This document shows positions 9,901-17,527 of a stretch of DNA of 64,000 nt, piece by piece; position 1 is the first letter of the stretch; each line of letters starts with the position of its first letter. The position numbers and the translations under genes are program-made. The DNA is from Paenibacillus mangrovi (GTDB taxonomy: Bacteria; Bacillota; Bacilli; Paenibacillales; Paenibacillaceae), in contig NZ_JALIRP010000005.1 in the NCBI RefSeq assembly GCF_022898935.1, forward strand, positions 124,001 to 188,000, written 5' to 3'. Below the pieces are notes generated by a model. It saw nothing but the letters and a program-made list of their open reading frames with translations. It had not been told where the DNA came from and made no database searches.

Positions 9901-10975
9901 CCTGCGTATCGGTAAAAGCATCATTCGCCACGGTCACATAATACCCTGTATTGCTGGACAAATAGCCGCTGCTCAGATTGATGGTAATCTGTGAACCGTT
10001 CACGGATACGAAAGAGGTATTATTAGCTGCAAAAGATTTCACCAATGAGCCGTCTGCGCGGCGAAGCTCAATCAAGCCACTTCCGGCATTCACTGGATGA
10101 TTATAATTCAACGTAAATTTTGTACCCGTCGAGACATTGATGTCATTTTTTTGCGGGTATGTACTCTGTATAGTCGTGTTCCATTGCGTCGTAAAATACC
10201 ATTCATTGCTGCTAATTCCTTCAAACGGAACTCCCGTCTTGGATTTAAAAGCGTTAGAATCTACCTTTACGGCATAGGTCGTATCCCGCGCGAGTGTTTT
10301 GCTTAAAGTTATATTGGCCTCACATCCACTGATGCTTACTTGACTGCTACTTGCTGAAATTTTCTCGATTTCTGATCCATTGGATTGCTGAACGATTTGA
10401 ATCGAACCTGCATCTGTAGTCATCTCTTCATTGAATGTCATTTTAAGATTCAGACCATTCGGATTGATGCCGGAAGCATTCACAGCTGGTACATATGATT
10501 GCAAACCTTTAGCAATAGTTTTAAAAGAAGACTCTACTGCTGCCGAAGGAGTCGGATTAACGTCCAGCGTCTGGAATAATCCAGCTTCCACTCTCACCTT
10601 GTACTCGTGATTATATTGCAGCGGATTTTGGCTGCTGAACTGGATCACGTAATGACCTGGCTGATTCGCATCTGCTTGTATTGTCAATGGACCCATACTA
10701 TGATTTGAATCAGTTACATCATCCAGATAACCCCCCAGTTGTCCTGAACTGATCAGCTGCATTGGCTGATAGAAATCCAAGCTAATGACCGGTGTCCGAC
10801 CTACGCTGCCATCGCCGCTGCATGAATTCGCAGATACGGATATAGCCGGTTCCAAGCTGGGTGCCGATGGTGTCGAGGGTGCCGCATGTACTGCGGTAAT
10901 GCTTGTTCCCAAGCTCCCCCATATTACTTCGATCATCATAATCAAGGCCAATAAGAATGACAGCCTTTTTTTCAT
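6968..10975 (-). CDS. large exported surface protein with Ig-like repeats and C-terminal SLH triplet
   Basis: A 1335-aa protein with a signal peptide ending near residue 32 (VHA). Residues about 40-490 are four Ig-like (Big_5/SbsA_Ig) repeats with recurrent phrases such as YYVTVANDAF and STGVAIDSDLYITFNR. Residues about 500-900 contain four SwmB-like repeats, each ending in a YxPGxxPIxD pattern followed by N. The final ~190 residues are three SLH domains (FADVGNHWAKDSI, FYDVTNSPKSAFIGAAAKAGIITG, and a third starting FKDYKSIQSPESAARMV) with TRAEF/TREQM motifs. These domains bind pyruvylated wall polymer, fitting the csaB operon nearby. Its role is likely surface coat, adhesion or gliding-type motility; the choice is inference. 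It is monocistronic, with its own terminator. Confidence 0.85.
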   Translation of the reverse strand: MKKRLSFLLALIMMIEVIWGSLGTSITAVHAAPSTPSAPSLEPAISVSANSCSGDGSVGRTPVISLDFYQPMQLISSGQLGGYLDDVTDSNHSMGPLTIQADANQPGHYVIQFSSQNPLQYNHEYKVRVEAGLFQTLDVNPTPSAAVESSFKTIAKGLQSYVPAVNASGINPNGLNLKMTFNEEMTTDAGSIQIVQQSNGSEIEKISASSSQVSISGCEANITLSKTLARDTTYAVKVDSNAFKSKTGVPFEGISSNEWYFTTQWNTTIQSTYPQKNDINVSTGTKFTLNYNHPVNAGSGLIELRRADGSLVKSFAANNTSFVSVNGSQITINLSSGYLSSNTGYYVTVANDAFTDTQGNPVPGITTSSGWNFTTAVDSSSQLTITGFSPANQSTGVAIDSDLYITFNREVYQGTGEVSVRKAGSSSKVPVTVSVSGREVRIRLQPGYTYDYDSTYYVTIERNAFYDAQNYNNQYAGMTSSWVFQTPVSDKQPPVLQSSDMYSNTTIRLTYNKQLYSDSWLSTSAFSVTVNDESRRISYVYTSGDSVYIVLETGIAVGQVVKVSYKGGSNPIRDLYRNQAATFSQREVVNGIDTALPLPKDGYVSGKTLKLNFGQSLKTPSVYAYEQFKVTGDGSSIKVNGISQSGNTLTLTLDSTPENGQIVRVSYTPGAYPIQDNRGMNVAAFTDFLVRNYLDSKPPVFQNAEGADSKVVLNYNELLSTSNVPMKSQFSVLVNDKANFVNKVEIKDNQVILTLATALPKDAKVTVSYVPGTSRLTDLNGNSADYINLQPVTVTGYTLGGDIKSAVIQGDMIQVVFNKAMLSQSSLVTSQFQVMVDGVIRGLSQASISGSTLTIKLSSPVAIGQKVVLSYIPGATPLKDTSGNRLLYFNNISVTNTSTGSGNSTSDPSLPADLTRMDAKEFGKDMLAMGVQSVTVSDVQSRNGQYIKQYTVDGDKLKKVFEYIGSKNEASHTVVIDAASGLSSASVSIPLSALEYAYNNDRSASIAVRAGDAVYLLPLNQVDFTAIARSLNSTTSSVTLNITVEKLADRTASDLLSLLNGGSTQKVTDPVDFHVSARSSSSQEVTVLLKGEYLIRTNTTLQDNRSGLVRVDDAAGKLTFVPAVIDTLSTRKVFHAKVKGNYTVMGVTNYKYFADVGNHWAKDSISVLSSKFIIDARQGNSFEPGKNITRAEFAEYVARGLGLEGDPKTAERFYDVTNSPKSAFIGAAAKAGIITGYTDGSFKPNNPITREQMAIMMTRAMNYAGYNSTLNYSPATYLKNFKDYKSIQSPESAARMVKEGIIQGVTPTTFQPKGYSTRAQATVMLERLLKKIGYL

Positions 10976-11117
10976 TGATTCATCCTTCCTTTCCCGGGCC
11001 TGGTGTTCTCCTCATATGTTTCATGAACCCAGCACAAAACACACACTTATACTTCTATTTCGGTAAAACGATGGATGAAGTTTAGAAGAGATTGCCCAGG
11101 TAAAGATCGCAGAAGCA

Positions 11118-11156
11118 CAAAAAACCTCAGCCCGGCGCAAAGCCAAACTGAGGTTT
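11118..11156 (-). terminator. metK terminator
   Basis: Minus-strand stem AAACCTCAG / CTGAGGTTT closing a GC-rich loop and followed by T residues, about 30 bases past the metK stop. Confidence 0.85.
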
Positions 11157-11185
11157 GATCATTTATTCAATTAGGAAAAAGCGTC

Positions 11186-12388
11186 TTACAGACCCGCTTG
11201 AGCCTTAAGCTCTTCCGCTTTATCCACGCGTTCCCAAGGCAGATCCACATCGGTACGGCCAAAGTGACCGTAAGCTGCGGTTTGCTTGTAAATCGGACGA
11301 CGCAGATCCAGCATGCGGATGATGCCTGCAGGACGAAGATCAAAGTTGCTGCGGATCAGCTCTACGAGCTTCTCATCACTAACTTTGCCTGTACCATACG
11401 TATCCACGTTGATCGATACCGGCGTAGCAACACCGATCGCGTATGCAAGCTGGATTTCGCATTTGTCTGCGAGACCAGCAGCTACGAGGTTTTTCGCTAC
11501 ATAGCGTGCTGCATAAGCTGCGGAACGGTCCACTTTCGTAGGATCCTTACCGGAGAATGCACCACCGCCGTGACGAGCGTAACCACCGTAGGTGTCTACG
11601 ATAATTTTACGTCCTGTCAGACCAGCGTCACCTTGAGGTCCGCCGATAACAAAACGTCCGGTTGGGTTGATGTAGTACTTAGTTTCCCCATCCAGCAATT
11701 CTTTTGGAACGACAGGAAGAATTACTTGTTCTTTGATGTCAGCTTGGATTTGCTCCAAAGTTACATCCTCAGAGTGCTGTGTAGATACAACGATCGTATC
11801 CACACGTACCGGCTTGCCGTCGAGATACTCAATTGTAACCTGGGTTTTACCGTCTGGACGGAGGTATTCCAAGGTACCATCCTTACGAACTTCAGACAAA
11901 CGGCGTGCAATCCGGTGAGAGAGTGCAATTGGAAGAGGCATAAGCTCAGGCGTTTCGTTGGTTGCAAAACCAAACATCAAGCCTTGGTCGCCTGCACCGA
12001 TATTTTCCGTTTCCTTGTCCATTTGGGCAGGGTCGCGGTTTTCGAGTGCGGCATTTACACCTTGTGCGATATCTGCAGACTGTTCGTTCAGCGATGTCAG
12101 AACAGCCATTGTATTCGAGTCAAAGCCATACTTAGCACGAGTATACCCGATTTCCTTCACCGTATTTCTAACAATAGCTGGGATATCAACATACTCGGAT
12201 TTTGTGCTGATTTCGCCGATGACAAGCACAAGTCCAGTCGCAACTGAAACCTCGCAGGCCACACGGGCATTCGGATCATTCTCCAGAAAAGCGTCAAGTA
12301 CCGCATCGGAGATTTGGTCGCAAATCTTGTCCGGATGTCCTTCCGTAACGGACTCTGATGTAAACAGATGACGTCCTTTTACAGACAT
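11186..12388 (-). CDS. metK: S-adenosylmethionine synthase
   Basis: Makes S-adenosylmethionine from methionine and ATP in the cytosol. It is 400 aa, the standard family length. Diagnostic motifs are the N-terminal [25 protein letters not shown], the ATP-loop [12 protein letters not shown], and [19 protein letters not shown]. The ATG has GGAGG 7 bases upstream. It is flanked by terminators, so it is its own transcription unit. I see no SAM-I (S-box) consensus in the 230 bases upstream, which is unusual for a Bacillales metK. Those bases hold a different arrangement (a short ORF with a terminator), described separately. Confidence 0.97.
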   Translation of the reverse strand: MSVKGRHLFTSESVTEGHPDKICDQISDAVLDAFLENDPNARVACEVSVATGLVLVIGEISTKSEYVDIPAIVRNTVKEIGYTRAKYGFDSNTMAVLTSLNEQSADIAQGVNAALENRDPAQMDKETENIGAGDQGLMFGFATNETPELMPLPIALSHRIARRLSEVRKDGTLEYLRPDGKTQVTIEYLDGKPVRVDTIVVSTQHSEDVTLEQIQADIKEQVILPVVPKELLDGETKYYINPTGRFVIGGPQGDAGLTGRKIIVDTYGGYARHGGGAFSGKDPTKVDRSAAYAARYVAKNLVAAGLADKCEIQLAYAIGVATPVSINVDTYGTGKVSDEKLVELIRSNFDLRPAGIIRMLDLRRPIYKQTAAYGHFGRTDVDLPWERVDKAEELKAQAGL

Positions 12389-12470
12389 AGTATCAACCTC
12401 CTATAAGGATAATAATGAGAAAAGCTTTAACAGTTGATCGCCCCACATGGAGCTGTAGTTTTCCCTTGCG

Positions 12471-12500
12471 ATTATAGAATAATCTTAGCAACGGCGTAAA
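12471..12500 (-). promoter_or_regulatory. probable sigma-A promoter of metK
   Basis: Minus strand: -10 TATAAT at 12471-12476 and -35-like TTTACG at 12495-12500 with 18 bases between. It lies downstream of the upstream terminator and about 80 bases before the metK ATG. Confidence 0.6.
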
Positions 12501-12550
12501 GTTGTCCTACATAAAAAATGAACCTTTTCCCAAGTAGGAAAAGGCTGCAT
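12485..12550 (-). CDS. possible 21-codon leader ORF upstream of metK
   Basis: A minus-strand ATG at 12550, with GAGG 7 bases before it, opens 21 codons (peptide begins MQPFPTWEKV, ends LRRC) and stops at 12485. The ORF spans the terminator hairpin at 12512-12544 and begins about 10 bases after the expected start of transcription from the promoter at 12568-12596. That arrangement is what a translated attenuator would look like, but the peptide is not rich in Met or any one residue. It may be chance. Confidence 0.35.
   Translation of the reverse strand: MQPFPTWEKVHFLCRTTLRRC
12512..12544 (-). terminator. terminator or attenuator between the SASP gene and metK
   Basis: Minus strand: CCTTTTCC and GGAAAAGG pair perfectly around a 6-base loop, followed by TTCATTTTTT. 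It could end the SASP transcript or attenuate transcripts from the promoter at 12568-12596. Confidence 0.75.
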
Positions 12551-12567
12551 GACAAACCTCAATGGAC

Positions 12568-12596
12568 ATATTAACGTATTTGTCAACCTGTGTCAA
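12568..12596 (-). promoter_or_regulatory. strong sigma-A-like promoter just upstream of a terminator
   Basis: Minus strand: -35 TTGACA (12591-12596), 17-base spacer, -10 TAATAT (12568-12573). Transcription from here would meet the terminator at 12512-12544 after about 20 bases unless it reads through into metK. Confidence 0.6.
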
Positions 12597-12618
12597 CGAA
12601 AGGAGAATGATGATGACG

Positions 12619-12894
12619 CTATAACAAAGTTTGCTGAGCCTGACGGACCAGACGCTTGGTCATTTCACCGCCAACAGAGCCGTTTTCTCTGGAAGTCAGA
12701 TTCCCGGCGTATGCCCCTCCATTAGCGGATGAACTGCTCATTTCACCTAATTCCGAACCAAATTCCGTATCCGCAAAAGCATTGGATGAGCCATATGATG
12801 CCCCAAGACCAAACTCAGCAGCGATTTCATTTTTCATTTGATTCAGCATATTTCGCGATTCAGGGACAACTTTCCGATTATTATTCCTAGCCAT
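12619..12894 (-). CDS. alpha/beta-type small acid-soluble spore protein (SASP)
   Basis: Spore-core DNA-binding protein that protects DNA and is degraded at germination. The 91-aa product begins MARNNNRKVVPESRNMLNQMK and contains the conserved C-terminal block NGSVGGEMTKRLVRQAQ. The acidic EIAAEFG segment corresponds to the GPR protease cleavage region. Between the two conserved blocks is an extra Ser/Gly/Ala-rich segment of roughly 25 residues, so it is longer than the usual 60-75 aa. The ATG at 12894 is chosen because GGAGGTG lies 7 bases upstream; the reading frame upstream (to 12969) has no such site. Expression in the forespore is expected, but I could not place a sigma-G promoter confidently. 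Confidence 0.9.
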   Translation of the reverse strand: MARNNNRKVVPESRNMLNQMKNEIAAEFGLGASYGSSNAFADTEFGSELGEMSSSSANGGAYAGNLTSRENGSVGGEMTKRLVRQAQQTLL

Positions 12895-13016
12895 TTCAAT
12901 ACACCTCCTGCGTATTGGTACTGCAAGAGTAGTATTTGTAATTATTTTTGCCCTAGACGTATAAATCATTGTTACTTATGGCAAAAATAAGCTTATTATA
13001 CCGAATTTATTTTACA

Positions 13017-13562
13017 TTATTGAATTGAGTACCCACCGCGCACCATGACAATCAAATTGTATGTATTGCCTTCTTGTACCATAATACCGCGGCCATCTCT
13101 TGGAAAAGATAATAAATGGTTATTCCCAACAGGTTGTCCGTTGCCGATGTCTTTACCATCGGTCAAGTCCGCCACACCATTCGCATCCCGGCTATAGATA
13201 ACACCCTTGCCGCTGCGGATGATGAATTCAGTTCCTGCATTGGCGATCAATTTCTCACCCGGTTTCAGGGTAACTACAGACACGGTGTTATCCACAGCTG
13301 CGGTTTCCTTATTGTCTGACGGATTGGATGTTGGTGGTGGAGTCGTTGGATTTGTAGGCGTTGTTGGGGGAGTGGTTACGCCACCGCCTAGTGCCTTTTG
13401 AATTTGTTGATCCACGTAGCTTTTGGTTACAACTGGGTCATCTGCTGTGCCAGCTTGTCCGGTTGCACCGGCTCCTTGGGCTGTGATGTTGAAGATGGAG
13501 CCTAGGGCGATGCCTGCAGCCAAAATACCGACAGTAGCCGATAGCTTAACAACTTTTTTCAT
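13017..13562 (-). CDS. exported protein of unknown function with Pro/Thr-rich linker, 181 aa
   Basis: Not recognised as a named family. An N-terminal signal or anchor (MKKVVKLSATVGILAAGIALGS, residues 1-30) precedes a short helix with the SYVDQQIQKAL pattern seen in trimeric coiled coils. A Pro/Thr-rich linker follows (about 65-85), then a compact C-terminal domain of about 90 residues (TLKPGEKLIANAGTEFIIRSG ... LLSFPRDGRGI). The start at 13562 is chosen because GGAGGTCACG immediately precedes that ATG. It lies just downstream of the S-layer gene but beyond a terminator. A surface role is inferred only from export and position. Confidence 0.8.
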   Translation of the reverse strand: MKKVVKLSATVGILAAGIALGSIFNITAQGAGATGQAGTADDPVVTKSYVDQQIQKALGGGVTTPPTTPTNPTTPPPTSNPSDNKETAAVDNTVSVVTLKPGEKLIANAGTEFIIRSGKGVIYSRDANGVADLTDGKDIGNGQPVGNNHLLSFPRDGRGIMVQEGNTYNLIVMVRGGYSIQ

Positions 13563-13589
13563 CGTGACCTCCAAATATAATTGTTATAT

Positions 13590-13625
13590 AAAATCAAAGA
13601 GCTGCTCGATATTTCGAGCAGCTCC
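13590..13625 (-). terminator. terminator of the S-layer protein gene
   Basis: Minus strand: GAGCTGCTCGA and TCGAGCAGCTC form an 11-bp perfect stem with a 4-base loop, followed by TTTGATTTTAT. It sits about 20 bases past the S-layer stop codon. Confidence 0.85.
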
Positions 13626-13645
13626 GGAATGAAATCACTTAAAAA

Positions 13646-16534
13646 TTACTTCGAGAATGCAGTAAGATCGATCGCTTCAGCATTGTTACCATCTTTGTCT
13701 TGAATGTTGTTTCCGCTGTTTGTAGCAGATACTTGAACGGAGTAAGCATCAGTTGGGACTGCTTTATCAAGCTCAACTCTGATTACGTGTTTATCTGCAA
13801 GAGTTGTTGCTCCCTTAACATCAGCACCATTTCCGTTAACATACACTTTGAAAGATCCTGGAGTGTAGTATACAGAAACTTCTTCGTTGAATGTAATATC
13901 TACATAAGTGGCTCCAACTGCAGTTGTAGCTTTTACAGCTTTAGGAGCGATTCCGTCCTTGATGCCCGTGCTTGGAGTTTTAGCAACTTTGTGACCGTAA
14001 GCATCGGAAGATGTTGGCTGTTCAACAGTTTCGAAATTACCAAGTGCTTGTGGGTCCAAGTCTTTACTCAAAGTGAAAGTCACTGTAGTTGTGTTGCCAT
14101 CATATTGAGGCGCACTAGCTACTGCTGTAGAACCATTAAATTTGAAGTCGTTTTGGTTAACATAAGAAACGATGCCGTCAAATTCAACTACTACTTTATT
14201 CAGAGCAGTAGCTTTTACGCTGTTGATGCCAATAGTAGCAGTAGCTTGATCATTGACTTTAGTTTGAGACGCTGTAATGAAGTTACCATCTTTATCAGCA
14301 ACGTTCGTTACGCGAAGCTCGGAATTCAACAGTTCAGCTGTGTTGATGTCTTTCTTCGCAACCGTGATACGAACTGTTTTCGCATCTCTGAGCGAAATTG
14401 TTGTCGATTTAGCAGGGAATGGCTTATAAGTAGTTCCTACAACATAGCTATATTTGTTGATGTCGTCAGCTTTACCAGCACCATCGAGTGCAAGTTCTTT
14501 GTTGAATGTTACATCAATATAAGCATCGTCTGCATCGCTAGTCACATCAGCCCATACTCCGTTGACTTTCAGCTCGGAAGTGTTAGTTACGTCAACTTCG
14601 AAGGATTGTGGAAGCATAGTGTTGCCGATATAAGCAGTATCGCGGATACCGGAAATTTCCAGTGTGTATTTACCTGCATCCAATTTACCTACGGAATCGA
14701 TAATAACACGGCTCTTGTTAACATTTCCGTTCTTCACTTCGTAGTAAGGAGCTTTAACTGGGTGACCTTTTGTGTTGAAGCCTTTTCCAACAACTACTTC
14801 ACCTTTGGAGTTTTTCAGCACAAAGTTGTCAGCGTTAGTGATATCTTCAGCTCTCACATCTTTAGAGAAGTCGATAGTGAACTTCGTAGAATCCTGATAA
14901 ACTTCAGAAGTTACACTCGTTGCAGTCGGACGCTCAGTATCCAATTGTGGAGTTACTTTTGCCTCACGGTTTGCAGAGTTGTCGCTCCAGTCTTTAACGC
15001 CTTGCAGGTAAACTGTAGTTTCACCAAGGCTCAACACTTTGTTGTCACCTGTGAAAGACAATGTTACTTTGTTATCTTTAATTTCAATCTTGTCTGCAGT
15101 TTTGCTGGAAGTAGTGTGGTAAGCTTTGTCGACAGATTTAACTGGCTCGTTGAACTCAACCACTACTTTATTCAAGTCAGAAGTTTTCACGGATACAATT
15201 TCAGGAGCTGCTGTATCTTCAGCTACTGTGAATTTTGTATCAGCAGGGCTTACTTTGAATCCAGCAAAATCTTCAACGCCAGACACTGTCAAAGTATGTT
15301 CGCCTACAGAAAGATTTGTAGTGATGAATGCAATGTTAGGGCTAGTGAATTGCACATAACCGGAAATTGCTTTTCCATCAACTTTGTAGTTCGAGATATT
15401 TGTAGCAGTTGCAGAAGTTACTGGCTCAGAGAACTCAACTTTGAAAGCTTTTGTTCCCAATGCTTTAGCTTCTTTGATTTCAGGAAGCGCAGTATCAACT
15501 GCTCTGAAAGTTACAGTTTCATTAAAGGTTTTAGAACCAGTGGAGTTCTTAACACCTTTAACTTCAAGTTTAGTATCTTTTTGTTTTGGCAAAGTTCCGC
15601 TTCCGTCTTTAACCAAAAGTGTTACGGAAGTTTTGTCAGAAGACAAAGTTGCGGACTCGAAGCTTACACCAGTAACTTTGTAGTTATCTACATTTTCAGC
15701 AGTTTTAGCGTCAACTTCTCCGTCGAACTTAACTACCAGTTCTTTGTAGTTCGAAGCAGAAGCAGATTGTACTTTAGTTGCTGCAGTTACAGCCCAAGTC
15801 ACTTTAGTAGTGATTTCTTGGCCAGCAGCGTTTTTGAATTTAACTTCTGTTTCTTTGTTAGGCTCAAGAGCTTTATCCAAAGTTACTTTAACAACTTCGC
15901 CAGTGTTAAGTGTGAACTCAACATCTTTACCGTTGTCAGCAACTTTGTAAGAAGCTACAGCAGGGTTTTGAGCTTGGTCGATTGCGTAAGCAGCTTCAAC
16001 CAGCTGGGAACGAGTAGCGTTAGCTTGGAAGTTAGCGTCTTTAGAGATCAGACCTTTGTCGATTGCTGCTTGAACATAACCTTTAGCCCATGCAGATGCG
16101 CTGTTGTCTGGGTTAGCAGGGATTTCAAGTTTCAACGCACGAGTCAGTACAGTAGCCATTTCTTGAACAGTTACTTTACCGTTGTAGTTGAAGATTTTCT
16201 TTTCTTTGTCTTGACCTTCCATGATACCAGCAGCAGTTACTGCTTCGATGTAAGGAACAGCCCAGTTCTTAGCGTCGTAACCTTTGTCTTTGTAAGACAA
16301 TGTGCCAGTTACTTCTTTCAGACCAAGAAGCTTAGTAACTACTTTCGCGAACTCAGCGCGAGTCATGTCTTTCTCAAGGTGAGCGGATCCGTCTGGATAG
16401 CCCGTGAAGATTCCTTTAGCTTTCAGGGAATCATATTTGTCTTGTACAGATACTGCGGAATCACCGAATGCTACAGATGCAAACATAGAGAATGCCATAG
16501 CTGTAGACAGTGCTACTGATAAAATTTTCTTCAT
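13646..16534 (-). CDS. S-layer protein with N-terminal SLH domains and Ig-like repeats
   Basis: A 962-aa protein from the ATG at 16534: signal peptide MKKILSVALSTAMAFSMFASVAFG, then three SLH domains (about residues 28-190). SLH landmarks are GIFTGYPDGSAHLEKDMTRAEFAKVV, NWAVPYIEAVTAAGIMEG and AWAKGYVQAAIDKGLI. They are followed by about 770 residues of repeating beta-sandwich modules (patterns such as KVVVEFNEPV). Codon choice is strongly restricted, which leaves a 939-codon open frame on the opposite strand and suggests very high expression. This is the best candidate for the main S-layer protein. SLH domains bind the pyruvylated wall polymer made by the tagO/tagA/csaB operon. A second start 24 codons upstream also has a strong ribosome binding site (see 16604-16624). 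Confidence 0.9.
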   Translation of the reverse strand: MKKILSVALSTAMAFSMFASVAFGDSAVSVQDKYDSLKAKGIFTGYPDGSAHLEKDMTRAEFAKVVTKLLGLKEVTGTLSYKDKGYDAKNWAVPYIEAVTAAGIMEGQDKEKKIFNYNGKVTVQEMATVLTRALKLEIPANPDNSASAWAKGYVQAAIDKGLISKDANFQANATRSQLVEAAYAIDQAQNPAVASYKVADNGKDVEFTLNTGEVVKVTLDKALEPNKETEVKFKNAAGQEITTKVTWAVTAATKVQSASASNYKELVVKFDGEVDAKTAENVDNYKVTGVSFESATLSSDKTSVTLLVKDGSGTLPKQKDTKLEVKGVKNSTGSKTFNETVTFRAVDTALPEIKEAKALGTKAFKVEFSEPVTSATATNISNYKVDGKAISGYVQFTSPNIAFITTNLSVGEHTLTVSGVEDFAGFKVSPADTKFTVAEDTAAPEIVSVKTSDLNKVVVEFNEPVKSVDKAYHTTSSKTADKIEIKDNKVTLSFTGDNKVLSLGETTVYLQGVKDWSDNSANREAKVTPQLDTERPTATSVTSEVYQDSTKFTIDFSKDVRAEDITNADNFVLKNSKGEVVVGKGFNTKGHPVKAPYYEVKNGNVNKSRVIIDSVGKLDAGKYTLEISGIRDTAYIGNTMLPQSFEVDVTNTSELKVNGVWADVTSDADDAYIDVTFNKELALDGAGKADDINKYSYVVGTTYKPFPAKSTTISLRDAKTVRITVAKKDINTAELLNSELRVTNVADKDGNFITASQTKVNDQATATIGINSVKATALNKVVVEFDGIVSYVNQNDFKFNGSTAVASAPQYDGNTTTVTFTLSKDLDPQALGNFETVEQPTSSDAYGHKVAKTPSTGIKDGIAPKAVKATTAVGATYVDITFNEEVSVYYTPGSFKVYVNGNGADVKGATTLADKHVIRVELDKAVPTDAYSVQVSATNSGNNIQDKDGNNAEAIDLTAFSK

Positions 16535-16545
16535 AACCTTTTGTT

Positions 16546-16554
16546 CTCCTCCTT
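16546..16554 (-). promoter_or_regulatory. ribosome binding site for the inner S-layer start
   Basis: Minus strand AAGGAGGAG, 11 bases before the ATG at 16534. This serves the start that leads directly into a standard signal peptide. Confidence 0.7.
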
Positions 16555-16603
16555 GAACTTTCATCACATTAGAGTTTTCTTTAATTTGGTAGCTCGTGTT
16601 ACT

Positions 16604-16624
16604 CATTTGTCGTGCACCCCCTTT
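16604..16624 (-). promoter_or_regulatory. upstream in-frame start codon with strong RBS for the S-layer gene
   Basis: Minus strand AAAGGGGGTG (16615-16624), 8 bases before an ATG at 16604-16606 that is in frame with the S-layer gene and would add 24 residues (MSNTSYQIKENSNVMKVQG...). The extension is polar and would place the signal peptide internally. Tandem starts of this kind are known for the cell-wall protein gene of Brevibacillus brevis 47. Confidence 0.6.
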
Positions 16625-16980
16625 CCCGAGTTGAGCAGGTTTCATATAAATGATGTCTGTGACGAAATCACAGAAACTGGTAAACTTTGAATACGACAAA
16701 AAAAGAGTAGATTCCTAATCCTACCTAAGTATTATACAATGGGGTCAAGATGCCGTAAAGAACATTTTTCTATAATATAGATATTTTTCTTCCATAGGAC
16801 ATAGTTGGAACACCCATCGTAATTGACTCTACATCTTAGACGCTGCATTTCCAAAAAAGTTGCACCTTTTTTAAAAAAAATTCAAAATTGTTACCAGCCT
16901 TCGAAATTATATCCAAGCGTTTGTGCAAGAAATATATGGAAGTCAAAAAAACTGGAACCACGGGAAGCTAAACAGATAAC
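16607..16980. other. S-layer gene upstream region
   Basis: About 370 bases holding the S-layer promoter(s) and a leader. Besides the promoter at 16731-16759, several AT-rich -10-like words occur on the minus strand (around 16772-16778 and 16905-16910). This hints at multiple promoters, as known for some S-layer genes, but the -35 boxes are weak. No ORF is credible here. Confidence 0.45.
16731..16759 (-). promoter_or_regulatory. probable sigma-A promoter of the S-layer gene
   Basis: Minus strand: -10 TATAAT (16731-16736), 17-base spacer, -35-like TTTACG (16754-16759). It would give an untranslated leader of about 115 or 190 bases depending on which start is used. Confidence 0.5.
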
Positions 16981-17009
16981 AAAAAAGAACGCCAAATGGC
17001 GTTCTTTAG
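16981..17009 (-). terminator. terminator after the 113-aa coiled-coil protein gene
   Basis: Perfect 10-bp stem AAAGAACGCC / GGCGTTCTTT with a 4-base loop. On the minus strand it is followed by T residues. It separates the small gene from the S-layer gene. Confidence 0.85.
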
Positions 17010-17041
17010 AATAAAAAGTTCGATGTTAAGGTTACAAAAAA

Positions 17042-17383
17042 CTAACGAATCTTCATAGCCAGTTCGATGATCTGTGCACGCATTTCCGGGTCGGCGTTCA
17101 AATTCTGATACATTTGCTCGATCGGCTGCTTGTTATCACGGTATGTCTTCTCATGCTTAATGGTGGAATGGGACCATTCAATCAAATGATTTTCAGATAG
17201 TACCAGTTCATTATAGGCATCATGAAAGCCCGTCTCTTGTACAAGGCCTTCCATAACTTCTTGAGTAATTTCTCTGGTCTTGCGAGTCAACTCAATCTTG
17301 CGCTCCAATGTGCTAGCCTTATTCTCAAATTTAGTTTTTGCTCTCATATAGTCGAGCTGAGCCTTGGAATAGATCGGTTTCAT
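17042..17383 (-). CDS. small cytoplasmic helical protein of unknown function, 113 aa
   Basis: Not recognised. From the ATG at 17383 (AAAGGGTGAAGG upstream) it encodes a 113-aa, highly charged, almost wholly helical protein. Residues about 8-50 have heptad-like spacing (KAQLDYMRAKTKFENKASTL). There is no signal peptide, membrane segment or cysteine. It lies alone between two SLH-protein genes, with its own terminator. The reading frame extends further upstream but lacks a better ribosome binding site. Position between surface-protein genes is the only clue to role. Confidence 0.75.
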   Translation of the reverse strand: MKPIYSKAQLDYMRAKTKFENKASTLERKIELTRKTREITQEVMEGLVQETGFHDAYNELVLSENHLIEWSHSTIKHEKTYRDNKQPIEQMYQNLNADPEMRAQIIELAMKIR

Positions 17384-17527
17384 AAGATAGCCTTCACCCT
17401 TTATACATATAAATTGTCGTTCTACGCCATTGTATCCTAAACTCTGACAAATTACAAAGACATGTAAATGGAAATCGAAAGAGAGGACCCTTAGGTCCCC
17501 TCCATTCATCATGAATAAGTCAATTAC

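Noticed and set aside
12389..12618. SAM-I (S-box) riboswitch ahead of metK
   Set aside because: I looked for the conserved GAUGAAAC / GGCAACC-type core and saw none; the region holds the promoter, short-ORF and terminator arrangement instead.
13700..16519. 939-codon open frame on the plus strand opposite the S-layer gene
   Set aside because: It lacks a ribosome binding site, its translation is Ser/Cys/Phe/Val-rich without domains, and it exists because the S-layer gene avoids the codons that would give stops on the other strand. The minus-strand gene has a signal peptide and SLH domains.
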